From Marivirga aurantiaca (GTDB lineage: Bacteria; Bacteroidota; Bacteroidia; Cytophagales; Cyclobacteriaceae), in assembly GCF_016679925.1 (NCBI RefSeq), contig NZ_JAEQBW010000003.1, forward strand, positions 467,330-531,329: a stretch of DNA of 64,000 nucleotides. The letters run 5' to 3'. The notes below the pieces were generated by a model. That model did no database searches and had not been told where the DNA came from. It saw nothing but the letters and a program-made list of their open reading frames with translations. Shown here piece after piece: positions 34,033 through 42,411 of the stretch (the first letter of the stretch is position 1; the number at the start of each line of letters is the position of its first letter). The position numbers and the translations under genes are program-made.

Positions 34033-35499
34033 TTAAGATATTATTTGCTTTGACTTTTGTATTCTCTCTAAGAAAACGTCCATCATTTTCAGATAGAGTT
34101 TATCTTTTAATATGGCATCTTCAATACCGGTATCAATATTAGGATTGTCATTGATTTCAATCACATAGAATTTCTGACCTTTTTGCTTGATATCCACTCC
34201 GTATAAGCTGTCGCCTATCAGTTTTGATAATTTTTCAGCCATTTTAATAAGTGCCTGAGGAGCCATTTCTACGGGTAAAGTTTCTACTTTCCCGTAACTT
34301 CCACCACCTTCTTTATTCCAGTTCACAATTTGCCAGTGTTGTTTGCTCATAAAATATTTACACGCGTAAATGGCCTCCCCATTAAATACCCCTACTCGCC
34401 AGTCAAAATCTGTCTGTAGAAATTGCTGACCTATAATTAAGTCAGATTTTTCAAGGAGAGACGCTACTTTCAGCTCATATTCGGCCAAATTTTGAGCCTT
34501 GCTTACCCCCTGGCTGAAAGCACTGTCCGGTTGTTTCAATATAATTGGAAACCCCAGAATGTCCGGTGCAAGGTTTACATTATCTTTATGAATAATGATG
34601 GTTTCAGGAGCATCCATCTGGTGCATTTTCAATAGTTCAGCTAAATAAACTTTATTGCTGCATTTAATAATACTTTCCGGATCATCCACTACCACAAGTC
34701 CTTCAGCTTTAGCTCGTTGTGCAAATCGGAAAGTGTGGTGGTTTACGGCTGTAGTTTCCCTGATAAAAAGGGCATCATAAGATGAAAGCTCGCTGTAGTC
34801 ATCTTTGGTAATGAGTTCAGCCTGAATACCTTTCTGTGCAGCAGCTTTAATAAACTTCTGTAGTGTCTTTTCTGAGCTGGGGGCTGTTTTTTCCAGTGGA
34901 TCCCATAAAATAGCCATATCATAGCCGGATGTGTTCCTCACGGGTACACTGAATCTTTTGGCTTCAAAATATTTCTTGGTTGCCATTTCTACAAATTCTT
35001 TGTGCTCTCCCGGCACATCTCCAGCTGTAATAGGGAAAATATTCTGAAGAAACCATTTATCATTAGCATAACTGAAGTGTGCTCTGATAAAAGGGGATTG
35101 AAACAGGTTAAAAAGCTGGCCACTTAAAGCATCATATTTCTTTGAGAGGTTCTTTCCAAAATAAACACTTAATGTGAATTTATCTGATTTTATATCTTTT
35201 AGAGATTTTTGAATCAGTGCCTCCAGCTCAGTAGACAGTATTTTGATTACTGCAGCCGATTTCATATCCTGAATGGTGGAAATGCTGGGAACAGCCTTAT
35301 GTTTTCTTGCTGCGGCTAAAAGAGATACATAATAACCGGTGCTTTGGTATTTATAGTTGCGTGAAAGATTAAATACTCTGGCATTCTTTATTTTAGAATA
35401 TTGGGAGTCAGTCAGGTACTGTTTGCCTGTAATTACTTCTACTCCTTGTATATTAAAATCCCAATCCTTGAGATTAGTAACTGTAATTATAATTCGCAT
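34033..35499 (-). CDS. RimK-like ATP-grasp ligase with RLAN domain
   Basis: The 488-aa predicted amide-bond ligase has an N-terminal part (1-150) resembling the RLAN domain of RimK-like proteins (NLSRNYKYQSTGYYVSLLAA). The ATP-grasp domain (about 270-480) has ILGFPIILKQPDSAFSQGV, DWRVGVFNGEAIYACKYF, GGSYGK and the metal site FYVIEINDNPNID. It overlaps the C39 gene by 13 nt and precedes GCS2 by 8 nt. It probably adds an amino acid to a peptide or protein; the substrate is not visible. Confidence 0.9.
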   Translation of the reverse strand: MRIIITVTNLKDWDFNIQGVEVITGKQYLTDSQYSKIKNARVFNLSRNYKYQSTGYYVSLLAAARKHKAVPSISTIQDMKSAAVIKILSTELEALIQKSLKDIKSDKFTLSVYFGKNLSKKYDALSGQLFNLFQSPFIRAHFSYANDKWFLQNIFPITAGDVPGEHKEFVEMATKKYFEAKRFSVPVRNTSGYDMAILWDPLEKTAPSSEKTLQKFIKAAAQKGIQAELITKDDYSELSSYDALFIRETTAVNHHTFRFAQRAKAEGLVVVDDPESIIKCSNKVYLAELLKMHQMDAPETIIIHKDNVNLAPDILGFPIILKQPDSAFSQGVSKAQNLAEYELKVASLLEKSDLIIGQQFLQTDFDWRVGVFNGEAIYACKYFMSKQHWQIVNWNKEGGGSYGKVETLPVEMAPQALIKMAEKLSKLIGDSLYGVDIKQKGQKFYVIEINDNPNIDTGIEDAILKDKLYLKMMDVFLERIQKSKQIIS

Positions 35500-36203
35500 G
35501 TTGGTTTTTTATCAATGATTAATAAATTGGCATCATATGTAATTACTCCCAGTAAAATGGCACAGATCAAATGGTCTATGTTAACAGAGTAATTTTGTTT
35601 TTCGAATGGATTGGCATGTAAAGGATCCAATATTTTTACAGTGCCATTTTTCAAATCAATTCCATTCAGCACTACAAAGTGGCCCGAAGGGATTCCTTTA
35701 ATGTCATCAAAATATACCGGATCTCCTATTTCCCTTTTCTCATTGTAGAGGTAAGTGGCACTTAATCCAGTCAAGATAGGAACGTTCTTTAACAGATAGT
35801 GTTCCAGCAACTCCTTATTTAAAGTTTTGTAATGGATCACTCCTCCTAAACTTAAAAATTGAATATAAGCCTTGGAGGCCTGCCGAAACTTCGGAGATGT
35901 TTTGTATTTTAATTGTTGTTTTAGTTTATCAACTAAGTTGATATCCGCTTCTTTAAACCAACTGGGATCAAAAACCCTTAAATTGAAAGTGATTATTTCA
36001 GCATTAAAGCCTTTTTTTAGCGCATCAATACCCAGCATAACTGCTAAAGTACCACCATCATCTAAATATTCAATGGAGCTTATTACTTCCTGTAGGGGTA
36101 AATGAACATCAAAAAAATTATAGACCGCATGTAAGCTTGTGGGGCCGCATGTCGTGTCTGTTGGTTGTCTGGATATATCCAGCGATAGTAACTTGTTTTT
36201 CAA
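35487..36203 (-). CDS. C39-like cysteine peptidase
   Basis: The 238-aa papain-fold peptidase related to double-glycine C39 proteases has Gln and Cys in QPTDTTCGPTSLHAVYNFF (Cys about 19), His in SGHFVVLNG (about 172) and Asp in KILDPLHANPF. It has no ABC transporter or membrane segment, so it is a stand-alone soluble enzyme. TTG start at 36203; no ATG is available. First gene of the cluster, 62 nt after the antiporter stop on the same strand. It may mature a peptide that the ligases modify. Confidence 0.86.
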   Translation of the reverse strand: MKNKLLSLDISRQPTDTTCGPTSLHAVYNFFDVHLPLQEVISSIEYLDDGGTLAVMLGIDALKKGFNAEIITFNLRVFDPSWFKEADINLVDKLKQQLKYKTSPKFRQASKAYIQFLSLGGVIHYKTLNKELLEHYLLKNVPILTGLSATYLYNEKREIGDPVYFDDIKGIPSGHFVVLNGIDLKNGTVKILDPLHANPFEKQNYSVNIDHLICAILLGVITYDANLLIIDKKPTCEL

Positions 36204-36265
36204 CTCTTATTTGGAAATGTGATTTTCAACGAAGAACACTTCGCATGGTTGTAGTGGTTCCATTT

Positions 36266-37237
36266 TTATTTTCGAATGAAAATATATATCATATAACCTA
36301 TAAAACCTAGCAAGTAGAGAATAGCCTCCCAGCGATCCAGTTTCCTTTTTGTCATAGTAAACATAAAGAGAAAAAGTAGAACAGCACCACCCATTAAGAA
36401 ATATAAATCAGCATTAAAATCGACATTATAATCTAATGGAGTAATTAGGCTGTTAAGCCCCAGGATAAATGTGATATTAAATATATTGGAGCCAATAATA
36501 TTACCTACTGCTATATCGGCCCTGCCTTTATAAGCTGCAACTGCGGATGCTGCTAATTCGGGCAAGGAGGTTCCTGCTGCTAAGATGGTTAAGCCAATTA
36601 ACTTTTCGCTCAATTGAAAACTTCTTGCTATTTCCACAGCATTGTCAACAACCAATTTGCCCCCTATAATTAAGCCGGCAATACCTCCGAAAATCATGAG
36701 AAAAGTAGCCAGGTTACTGTGGGGTCTCAGATTATCAGGCATATTGATTTCATGCTTATTATGCTTGACATTATAGAAAACATAATAGAGAAAGCCTACA
36801 AATAGGAGTAATAAGATAATGCTGTCAATGGTTCCCAGCTTATTACTTTCACTTCCAAAGAAAAGCACATCATTGGTCAGAATGAAGAATACAAAGACCA
36901 ATCCCATTGAGAAGGGGATTTCTTTCCACACCGTATCAGACTGTACCACCAAAGGTTTTATAACTCCGCAGAGACCTAAAACAAGGAATAAATTAAAAAT
37001 GTTACTTCCGATGATGTTGCCATAAACTACATCATCGAGATCCTGAGAGCCCGAGACTAAATTAACGACCAACTCGGGGGCGGAGGTGCCCATGGCTACT
37101 ATGGTTAATCCGATGGCCAGTTCTGATACATTGAATTTTTTGGCTAATGAAGAGGCCCCTGACACCATATAATCAGCACCCTTAAGCAATAAAACGAAGC
37201 CTATAATAACTAGACCACTGTTGATAAGTATATCCAA
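36266..37237 (-). CDS. Ca2+/cation antiporter, CaCA family (YrbG-like)
   Basis: The 323-aa inner-membrane exchanger, about ten TM helices, has the two inverted alpha repeats: GTSAPELVVNLVSG with GNIIGSNIFN (about 52-85) and AAGTSLPELAASAVAA with GNIIGSNIFN (about 218-255). It moves Na+ or H+ against Ca2+ or K+. TTG start at 37237. No functional link to the downstream peptidase cluster is evident, though both run on the minus strand. Confidence 0.92.
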   Translation of the reverse strand: MDILINSGLVIIGFVLLLKGADYMVSGASSLAKKFNVSELAIGLTIVAMGTSAPELVVNLVSGSQDLDDVVYGNIIGSNIFNLFLVLGLCGVIKPLVVQSDTVWKEIPFSMGLVFVFFILTNDVLFFGSESNKLGTIDSIILLLLFVGFLYYVFYNVKHNKHEINMPDNLRPHSNLATFLMIFGGIAGLIIGGKLVVDNAVEIARSFQLSEKLIGLTILAAGTSLPELAASAVAAYKGRADIAVGNIIGSNIFNITFILGLNSLITPLDYNVDFNADLYFLMGGAVLLFLFMFTMTKRKLDRWEAILYLLGFIGYMIYIFIRK

Positions 37238-37376
37238 AAAAAGTTATTTAAATTTTAATCAAATCTAATACAAGATTTAATATGATAAATAAAATATAGA
37301 GAAATAATTTACGAAATTCTATAAAAAGTATTATTTTAACACTGAATACCGAATTTTTAACGTTAACTTACTATTT

Positions 37377-37550
37377 ATGGGAAAAGGAGATAGAAAAACG
37401 AAAAAAGGCAAAATTTCAATGGGTTCTTATGGTGTGTTAAGACCGAAGAAATCCAATGAGCCAACGGCCATCGAGCCAACTAAAAAAGCAGAAAAAAAAC
37501 CTAAAGCTGAGCCAAAAGCAGCAGCAACAAAATCAACTAAAAAGAAATAA
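37377..37550 (+). CDS. 30S ribosomal protein bTHX
   Basis: The 57-aa basic protein begins MGKGDRKTKKGKISMGSYGV, then LRPKK, matching the Thermus and Bacteroidota Thx family that binds in the head of the small subunit. A Lys/Ala/Pro-rich tail (KAEKKPKAEPKAAATKSTKK) extends beyond the usual 26-30 residues. ATG at 37377. It ends 20 nt before the -33 element of the trp promoter, with no terminator between, so read-through into the trp leader is possible. Confidence 0.88.
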   Translation: MGKGDRKTKKGKISMGSYGVLRPKKSNEPTAIEPTKKAEKKPKAEPKAAATKSTKKK

Positions 37551-37569
37551 ATAAAAATTAACAAAAACT

Positions 37570-37599
37570 TTGTGATATCAAATTCTGCACATACATTTG
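37570..37599 (+). promoter_or_regulatory. trp operon promoter
   Basis: TTG at 37570-37572, a 19-nt spacer and TACATTTG at 37592-37599 give an exact Bacteroidota sigma-A consensus. Transcription should start around 37603-37606, at or next to the ATG of the first leader peptide. Confidence 0.8.
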
Positions 37600-37604
37600 C
37601 AACA

Positions 37605-37655
37605 ATGGCAATAGAAATGACAAATAAAATCTGGTGGTGGACTTCTTATAACTGA
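37605..37655 (+). CDS. trpL: trp leader peptide 1
   Basis: A 16-codon frame, MAIEMTNKIWWWTSYN, with three consecutive TGG codons, followed within 32 nt by an intrinsic terminator. This is the classic layout of a ribosome-mediated trp attenuator: tRNA-Trp shortage stalls the ribosome at the Trp codons. Nearly leaderless behind the consensus promoter. An internal ATG (M5) could also start it. Confidence 0.88.
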   Translation: MAIEMTNKIWWWTSYN

Positions 37656-37686
37656 GAGGGCAGTACCGGTATAAATGATATTCATG

Positions 37687-37711
37687 AAACCCGCACACTG
37701 CGGGTTTTTTT
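37687..37711 (+). terminator. trp attenuator terminator 1
   Basis: AAACCCGCA-CAC-TGCGGGTTT with T-run to 37711. ACTGC within it (37697-37701) can pair with GCAGT just after leader 1 (37660-37664), a possible weak antiterminator. Confidence 0.88.
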
Positions 37712-37733
37712 GTTTTAAAGAAAAATAGTAAAA

Positions 37734-37781
37734 ATGAAAATAAGCATAAACAAAGCATGGTGGTGGCATTTGGAAACTTAG
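37734..37781 (+). CDS. trp leader peptide 2
   Basis: A second short frame of 15 codons, MKISINKAWWWHLET, again with three consecutive TGG codons. It begins 22 nt after terminator 1, and I see no separate promoter. GTGGC within the Trp codons (37763-37767) can pair with GCCAC (37799-37803). The overlapping AAGCC (37797-37801) can instead pair with GGCTT of terminator 2 (37820-37824). This is the standard 1:2 / 2:3 / 3:4 attenuation logic. Confidence 0.88.
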   Translation: MKISINKAWWWHLET

Positions 37782-37819
37782 AAATAAGGATGAAGAAAGC
37801 CACTATGTGAAATTTTAAG

Positions 37820-37850
37820 GGCTTGTCGGACATCCGGCAAGCCTTTTTTT
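37820..37850 (+). terminator. trp attenuator terminator 2
   Basis: GGCTTGTCGG-ACAT-CCGGCAAGCC (10-bp stem, one T-G pair) followed by seven T, 24 nt before the trpE ATG. Confidence 0.9.
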
Positions 37851-37873
37851 ATGATTAAATTTTAACAGAACCA

Positions 37874-39292
37874 ATGAAAATACGAAAACAACATATTACC
37901 CTGCCTGCGGATTCTTTTACTCCTGTTGGCTTATACCTGAGATTGAGAGATCAGTTTTCAAATACCATTCTTTTGGAAAGTTCTGATTACCATACCAGAA
38001 GAAACAGCTTCTCTTATATTGGTGTACAGTCAATAATTGACATTCAGGCTGACAAGCATCATGTGAAAACCAATATTGAAGGGAAGGAGAGCGAAGAAGT
38101 AATCAATGATCCTCTACAGGTTTCTCAAAGGTTAAATGACTTTATTTTTCAGTTTGAGTGCGCTCCCATCCTCAAAAATGAAGATTTTGAAGAAAGCGTT
38201 TTCTTTGGTGCTACTGGTTTCGATGGTGTTCAGTTTTTTGAAGATATTTCTTTTGAAAAAACAAGGGACGATATTCCCTTCCTCCGATATCACTTCTATC
38301 GTTTCGTAATTGTTTTTGATCATTTCAAAGATGAATTGCATGTTTTTGAACACCAATTGGATAAAGAATATGACCTGAAGCTCGATGATTTGGTAAAGGT
38401 AATATTGAACCGATCAATCCCTCAGTTTAAATTTTCCAAAGCAGGGGAGGAAAGTTCTAATCAGACCGATTCAGAATTTTTAGAGATCATAAGAAAAGGA
38501 ATTAAACATTGTGAACTGGGGGATGTTTTTCAAATGGTGCTTTCCCGTCAGTTTTCTCAGAAATTTAAAGGAGATGAATTCACCGTTTATCGTGCATTAA
38601 GGTCTTTAAATCCTTCTCCTTATTTGTTCTATTTTGATTATGGAGATTACAAACTTTTCGGATCTTCACCTGAAGCTCAGGTAAGTGTGAAGGGAAATAA
38701 AGCTTTTGTTAATCCCATTGCAGGCACTTATAAAAGAACGGGAGATGACACGGCTGATGCAGCCTTAGCTGAAAAATTACTGAATGATGAAAAGGAAAAT
38801 GCAGAACATACCATGCTGGTGGACTTGGGCAGAAATGACCTTTCAAAAAATGGTAAAAATGTGAAAGTAGAGGTGTATAAAGAGGTACAGTTTTATTCCC
38901 ATGTGATCCACCTGGTAAGCAAAGTAAGTGCTGATGTGGCTCCTAAGTCATCCATTAATTTATTGGGAGACACTTTTCCTGCAGGTACTTTAAGCGGGGC
39001 GCCTAAGTATAAAGCCCTGGAATTAATTAATCATTATGAGCCGACAGGCAGAGGATTATACGGAGGAGCAGTTGGCCTGATTGGTTTAAATGGTAATATG
39101 AACCATGCTATCATCATCAGGTCCTTCGTGAGTAAAAACAATGAACTGAAATACCAGGCAGGAGCCGGCATTGTGGCGTTGTCCGATCCTGAGAGCGAAC
39201 TACAGGAAGTACACAATAAATTACACGCCCTAAGAATGGCCATGGAAAAAGCTGAAAACATGTTTGACACGCAAAAAGCAAAACAATTATGA
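37874..39292 (+). CDS. trpE: Anthranilate synthase component I
   Basis: Converts chorismate to anthranilate with the TrpG amidotransferase. The 472-aa product has an N-terminal regulatory part with ILLESSDYH, the LLES motif of the tryptophan feedback site. The chorismate-binding domain has LFGSSPEAQVSV, PIAGTYKRTG, DLGRNDLSKNG and PAGTLSGAPKYKALELI. Its expression is controlled by the tandem attenuator upstream. It overlaps trpG by 4 nt (ATGA). Confidence 0.96.
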   Translation: MKIRKQHITLPADSFTPVGLYLRLRDQFSNTILLESSDYHTRRNSFSYIGVQSIIDIQADKHHVKTNIEGKESEEVINDPLQVSQRLNDFIFQFECAPILKNEDFEESVFFGATGFDGVQFFEDISFEKTRDDIPFLRYHFYRFVIVFDHFKDELHVFEHQLDKEYDLKLDDLVKVILNRSIPQFKFSKAGEESSNQTDSEFLEIIRKGIKHCELGDVFQMVLSRQFSQKFKGDEFTVYRALRSLNPSPYLFYFDYGDYKLFGSSPEAQVSVKGNKAFVNPIAGTYKRTGDDTADAALAEKLLNDEKENAEHTMLVDLGRNDLSKNGKNVKVEVYKEVQFYSHVIHLVSKVSADVAPKSSINLLGDTFPAGTLSGAPKYKALELINHYEPTGRGLYGGAVGLIGLNGNMNHAIIIRSFVSKNNELKYQAGAGIVALSDPESELQEVHNKLHALRMAMEKAENMFDTQKAKQL

Positions 39293-39864
39293 GCCATATC
39301 AATATTCTTTTGCTGGACAACTATGATTCTTTTACCTATAATTTAGTGGAAGTAATCAGGCAGGAGATTCCATCTGCTAAAGTAACAGTAGTGAGAAACG
39401 ACAAATTAAACTTGGAAGATGTTACTCAATTTGATAAAATCTTGCTTTCACCCGGGCCGGGAATTCCCAAAAATGCAGGATTGATGAATGATTTAATTAG
39501 AGAATATTCTCAGGAGAAGCCAATTTTTGGGGTTTGCCTTGGTCATCAGGCCATAGGAGAAGTGTTCGGAAGCCAACTGATCAATATGAAAAATGTAATG
39601 CATGGCATCCAAACAGATATCCATTTACAAAATCATTATCTTTTCAAAGACATGCCTGCTGATATTAAAGTTGGCAGGTACCATTCCTGGATGATTGATG
39701 AACTAACATTGGGCACAGAGCTGGAAATTACAGCGAAAGATAAAACAGGCCAAATAATGGCTGTAGCACATAAAAAATATGATGTGTGCGGGGTGCAGTT
39801 TCATCCTGAATCAGTTATGACTCCCGAAGGTGCGAAAATGATGAAAAACTGGATTAATCAATAA
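39289..39864 (+). CDS. trpG: Anthranilate synthase component II (glutamine amidotransferase)
   Basis: The 191-aa class I glutamine amidotransferase supplies ammonia to TrpE. Motifs: LLDNYDSFTYNLVE, LSPGPGIPKNAG, nucleophile Cys in FGVCLGHQAIGE (about 79), and His/Glu in VQFHPESVMTPEG. Unfused and not combined with trpD. Translationally coupled to trpE. Confidence 0.96.
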   Translation: MSHINILLLDNYDSFTYNLVEVIRQEIPSAKVTVVRNDKLNLEDVTQFDKILLSPGPGIPKNAGLMNDLIREYSQEKPIFGVCLGHQAIGEVFGSQLINMKNVMHGIQTDIHLQNHYLFKDMPADIKVGRYHSWMIDELTLGTELEITAKDKTGQIMAVAHKKYDVCGVQFHPESVMTPEGAKMMKNWINQ

Positions 39865-39912
39865 CTCTATATGAGCTACTGAATATATATCACTCTATAC
39901 ATACAAATAGAA

Positions 39913-40905
39913 ATGAAAGACATACTTAACAGATTATCACAATATAATACCCTCAGCCAGGCTGAAGCAAAGGAAATTCTGATGCGGATTGGCCAGGGAG
40001 AATTCAATAATTCCCATTTGGCAGCATTTATGACAATGTTTATGATGCGCCCCGTTACAGTGGAGGAACTTTCCGGGTTTCGGGATGCTTTAATGGAGCT
40101 TTGTGTACCGATTGATCTTTCATCTTATGATGGAATGGATCTTTGCGGTACCGGGGGAGACGGTAAAAACACCTTTAATATCTCCACCTTATCAGCTTTT
40201 GTGGTAGCAGCCTGTGGGCAAAATGTGGTGAAGCATGGTAATTATGGAGTTTCATCAAAATGTGGAAGTTCTAATTTACTGGAGCACTTCGGTTACGAAT
40301 TTACTAATGAGCAATCTGAACTGGAAAAGCAGCTGGATAAAAGTGGGATTTGCTTTTTGCATGCACCAAAATTTCACCCTGCCATGCGACATGTTGGCCC
40401 CATCCGAAAGGAATTGGGTGTAAAAACATTTTTCAATATGTTGGGACCCCTGGTAAATCCGGCAAGACCTAAAAAACAATTGGCAGGTGTATTTGATCAT
40501 GAATTGGCCAGAATTTACGCCTACCTTTTTCAGGATACCGATGTGCAGTTTGGTATAGTCTACGATTTGGCAGGCTATGATGAATGTTCCTTAACAGGCC
40601 AGACAAAAGTATTTTCCAATAAAGGCGAGGCAGTAATCAACCCGAAAGATTTTAAATTGGAACGCATTGAAGTCAGCGAGATTTATGGAGGCGAAAGCAT
40701 TGAGGAAGCGGCTAAAATATTTACGGATATTTTAAAAGGAGAAGGGACAAAAGCACAAAATCAGGTGGTATTTGCAAATACCGCGCTGGCTTTGCAAGCT
40801 GCAGGAATGCATGAAAATTTAACAGGTGGAGTACAAGCTGCCGAAGAGGCCATTAAATCAGGCTCAGCCTATAAAGTTTTTAAAGAATTATTGAATCTGA
40901 ATTGA
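39913..40905 (+). CDS. trpD: Anthranilate phosphoribosyltransferase
   Basis: The 330-aa product attaches phosphoribose to anthranilate. PRPP-binding glycine loop DLCGTGGDGKNTFNISTLSA, then VKHGNYGVSSKCGSSNLLE, FLHAPKFHPAMRHVGPIRKE and NMLGPLVNPARPKKQLAGV, all standard. Third gene of the operon, 48 nt after trpG. Confidence 0.96.
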   Translation: MKDILNRLSQYNTLSQAEAKEILMRIGQGEFNNSHLAAFMTMFMMRPVTVEELSGFRDALMELCVPIDLSSYDGMDLCGTGGDGKNTFNISTLSAFVVAACGQNVVKHGNYGVSSKCGSSNLLEHFGYEFTNEQSELEKQLDKSGICFLHAPKFHPAMRHVGPIRKELGVKTFFNMLGPLVNPARPKKQLAGVFDHELARIYAYLFQDTDVQFGIVYDLAGYDECSLTGQTKVFSNKGEAVINPKDFKLERIEVSEIYGGESIEEAAKIFTDILKGEGTKAQNQVVFANTALALQAAGMHENLTGGVQAAEEAIKSGSAYKVFKELLNLN

Positions 40906-40967
40906 AATTAAAATGTGCTATTCATTTAGCGCTGTAAATAAATTAAAAGTATAAAGACCGATACCAA

Positions 40968-41780
40968 ATGAACACACTTGAAAAGATAATAGCTTATAAA
41001 AGAGATGAAGTAAATGAAGCTAAAAAGCTTTACCCGATTGAGCTTTTGAAACAAAAAATGTTTTTTAATGCTAAAGCTGTTTCTCTTTCTGATTATATCA
41101 AAAGAGATGATAAAACAGGGGTTATCGCAGAAATAAAGCGTAAATCACCTTCAGAAGGATTTATCAATAAGCATATTTCCGTGGAAGAAGTTTCTATCGG
41201 CTATATGCAGGCAAGTTCTAGTGCACTCTCAGTTTTGACAGATAATATTTCTTTTGGGGGCAGTTTAAAAGATTTGGAAATAGCACGGAAATTCAATTAT
41301 TGTCCCATTCTTAGGAAAGATTTTATGGTAGATGCCTACCAGGTTTATGAAGCTAAAGCACATGGTGCGGATGCTGTTTTATTAATTGCTTCTGCTTTAA
41401 ATAAATCAGAAGCGGAAGATTTGGCAGGTTTGGCCCATGAACTAGGTATGGAAGTACTATTGGAAATCCACAATCAGGAAGAGCTGGATTCACACCTTGG
41501 TACTTATGCCGATTTAGTGGGTGTCAACAGCCGTGATTTGAAAACCTTTTCCACCAGTTTAGAAACAGCAGGTTCCTTGGTAGCTCAAATTCCTGATTCC
41601 TATGTTAAAGTTGCGGAAAGCGGAATTAAAACACCCGAAGATGTTTTGATGTTAAGAACTGCAGGCTTTCAGGGCTTTTTAATAGGAACTGCTTTTATGA
41701 AAAGTGCCAGACCGGATAAAGCCTGTCAGAAATTCTCACAACAGTTAAGAAACTTAAGCATTCATAATGTTGCCAGTTAA
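40968..41780 (+). CDS. trpC: Indole-3-glycerol phosphate synthase
   Basis: The 270-aa TIM-barrel enzyme has EIKRKSPSEGFI (catalytic Lys and Glu region), SVLTDNISFGGS, PILRKDFMVDAYQVYEAKAH, LVGVNSRDLKTF and VKVAESGIKTPEDV. A separate gene, not fused to trpF. Its end overlaps trpF by 14 nt. Confidence 0.95.
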   Translation: MNTLEKIIAYKRDEVNEAKKLYPIELLKQKMFFNAKAVSLSDYIKRDDKTGVIAEIKRKSPSEGFINKHISVEEVSIGYMQASSSALSVLTDNISFGGSLKDLEIARKFNYCPILRKDFMVDAYQVYEAKAHGADAVLLIASALNKSEAEDLAGLAHELGMEVLLEIHNQEELDSHLGTYADLVGVNSRDLKTFSTSLETAGSLVAQIPDSYVKVAESGIKTPEDVLMLRTAGFQGFLIGTAFMKSARPDKACQKFSQQLRNLSIHNVAS

Positions 41781-42396
41781 ACTTAAAATCAAAATTTGTG
41801 GGATGCGTGATTTTGAGAATGTGAAAAACGTACTCAAACATCAGCCGGATTATATGGGCTTCATTTTTTATGAGAAGTCTCAAAGAATAGTGACAGAAGA
41901 GCAGATGGATAAGCTGTTGAACCTCAATTTTGGTGCCACCAAAAGAGTAGGGGTATTTGTGAATGAATCGCCAGACAGAATCATTGAGCTTTTTGAGAAA
42001 GGATATTTTGATTTAATCCAATTACATGGCGATGAAAGTCCGGAAGATATTATAAAACTGAAATACGAAGGGATAGAAATCATCAAAGTATTTTCAGTGG
42101 GAGAATATTTTGATCCTGCAATACTGAAGAAATATGAACAGATAGCAGATTATTTTCTCTTTGACACCAAGGGCCTTAATCCCGGTGGAAACGGAGTCAA
42201 ATTTAATTGGAATGTACTTCAGGGGGTAAAGATTAGCAAACCGTTTTTCTTGAGCGGGGGGTTGGAAGTTTCAGACTTGAAGCTGGCTCAATTGATGGGA
42301 ATTGATAATATGATAGCCCTGGATTATAACAGCAAAATTGAATTACTGCCAGGTTTAAAAGACTTGGATGAAGTAGAGAAATTACTAAAAGATTGA
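41767..42396 (+). CDS. trpF: Phosphoribosylanthranilate isomerase
   Basis: The 209-aa TIM-barrel isomerase has the catalytic cysteine in KICGMRDFENV, GFIFYEKSQRIV, LIQLHGDESPED, the catalytic Asp region FLFDTKGLNPGGNGVKFNW and FFLSGGLEVSDL. The ATG at 41767 lies inside trpC; the overlap suggests coupling. Confidence 0.95.
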   Translation: MLPVKLKIKICGMRDFENVKNVLKHQPDYMGFIFYEKSQRIVTEEQMDKLLNLNFGATKRVGVFVNESPDRIIELFEKGYFDLIQLHGDESPEDIIKLKYEGIEIIKVFSVGEYFDPAILKKYEQIADYFLFDTKGLNPGGNGVKFNWNVLQGVKISKPFFLSGGLEVSDLKLAQLMGIDNMIALDYNSKIELLPGLKDLDEVEKLLKD

Positions 42397-42411
42397 TTAA
42401 ACATAAAAGTT

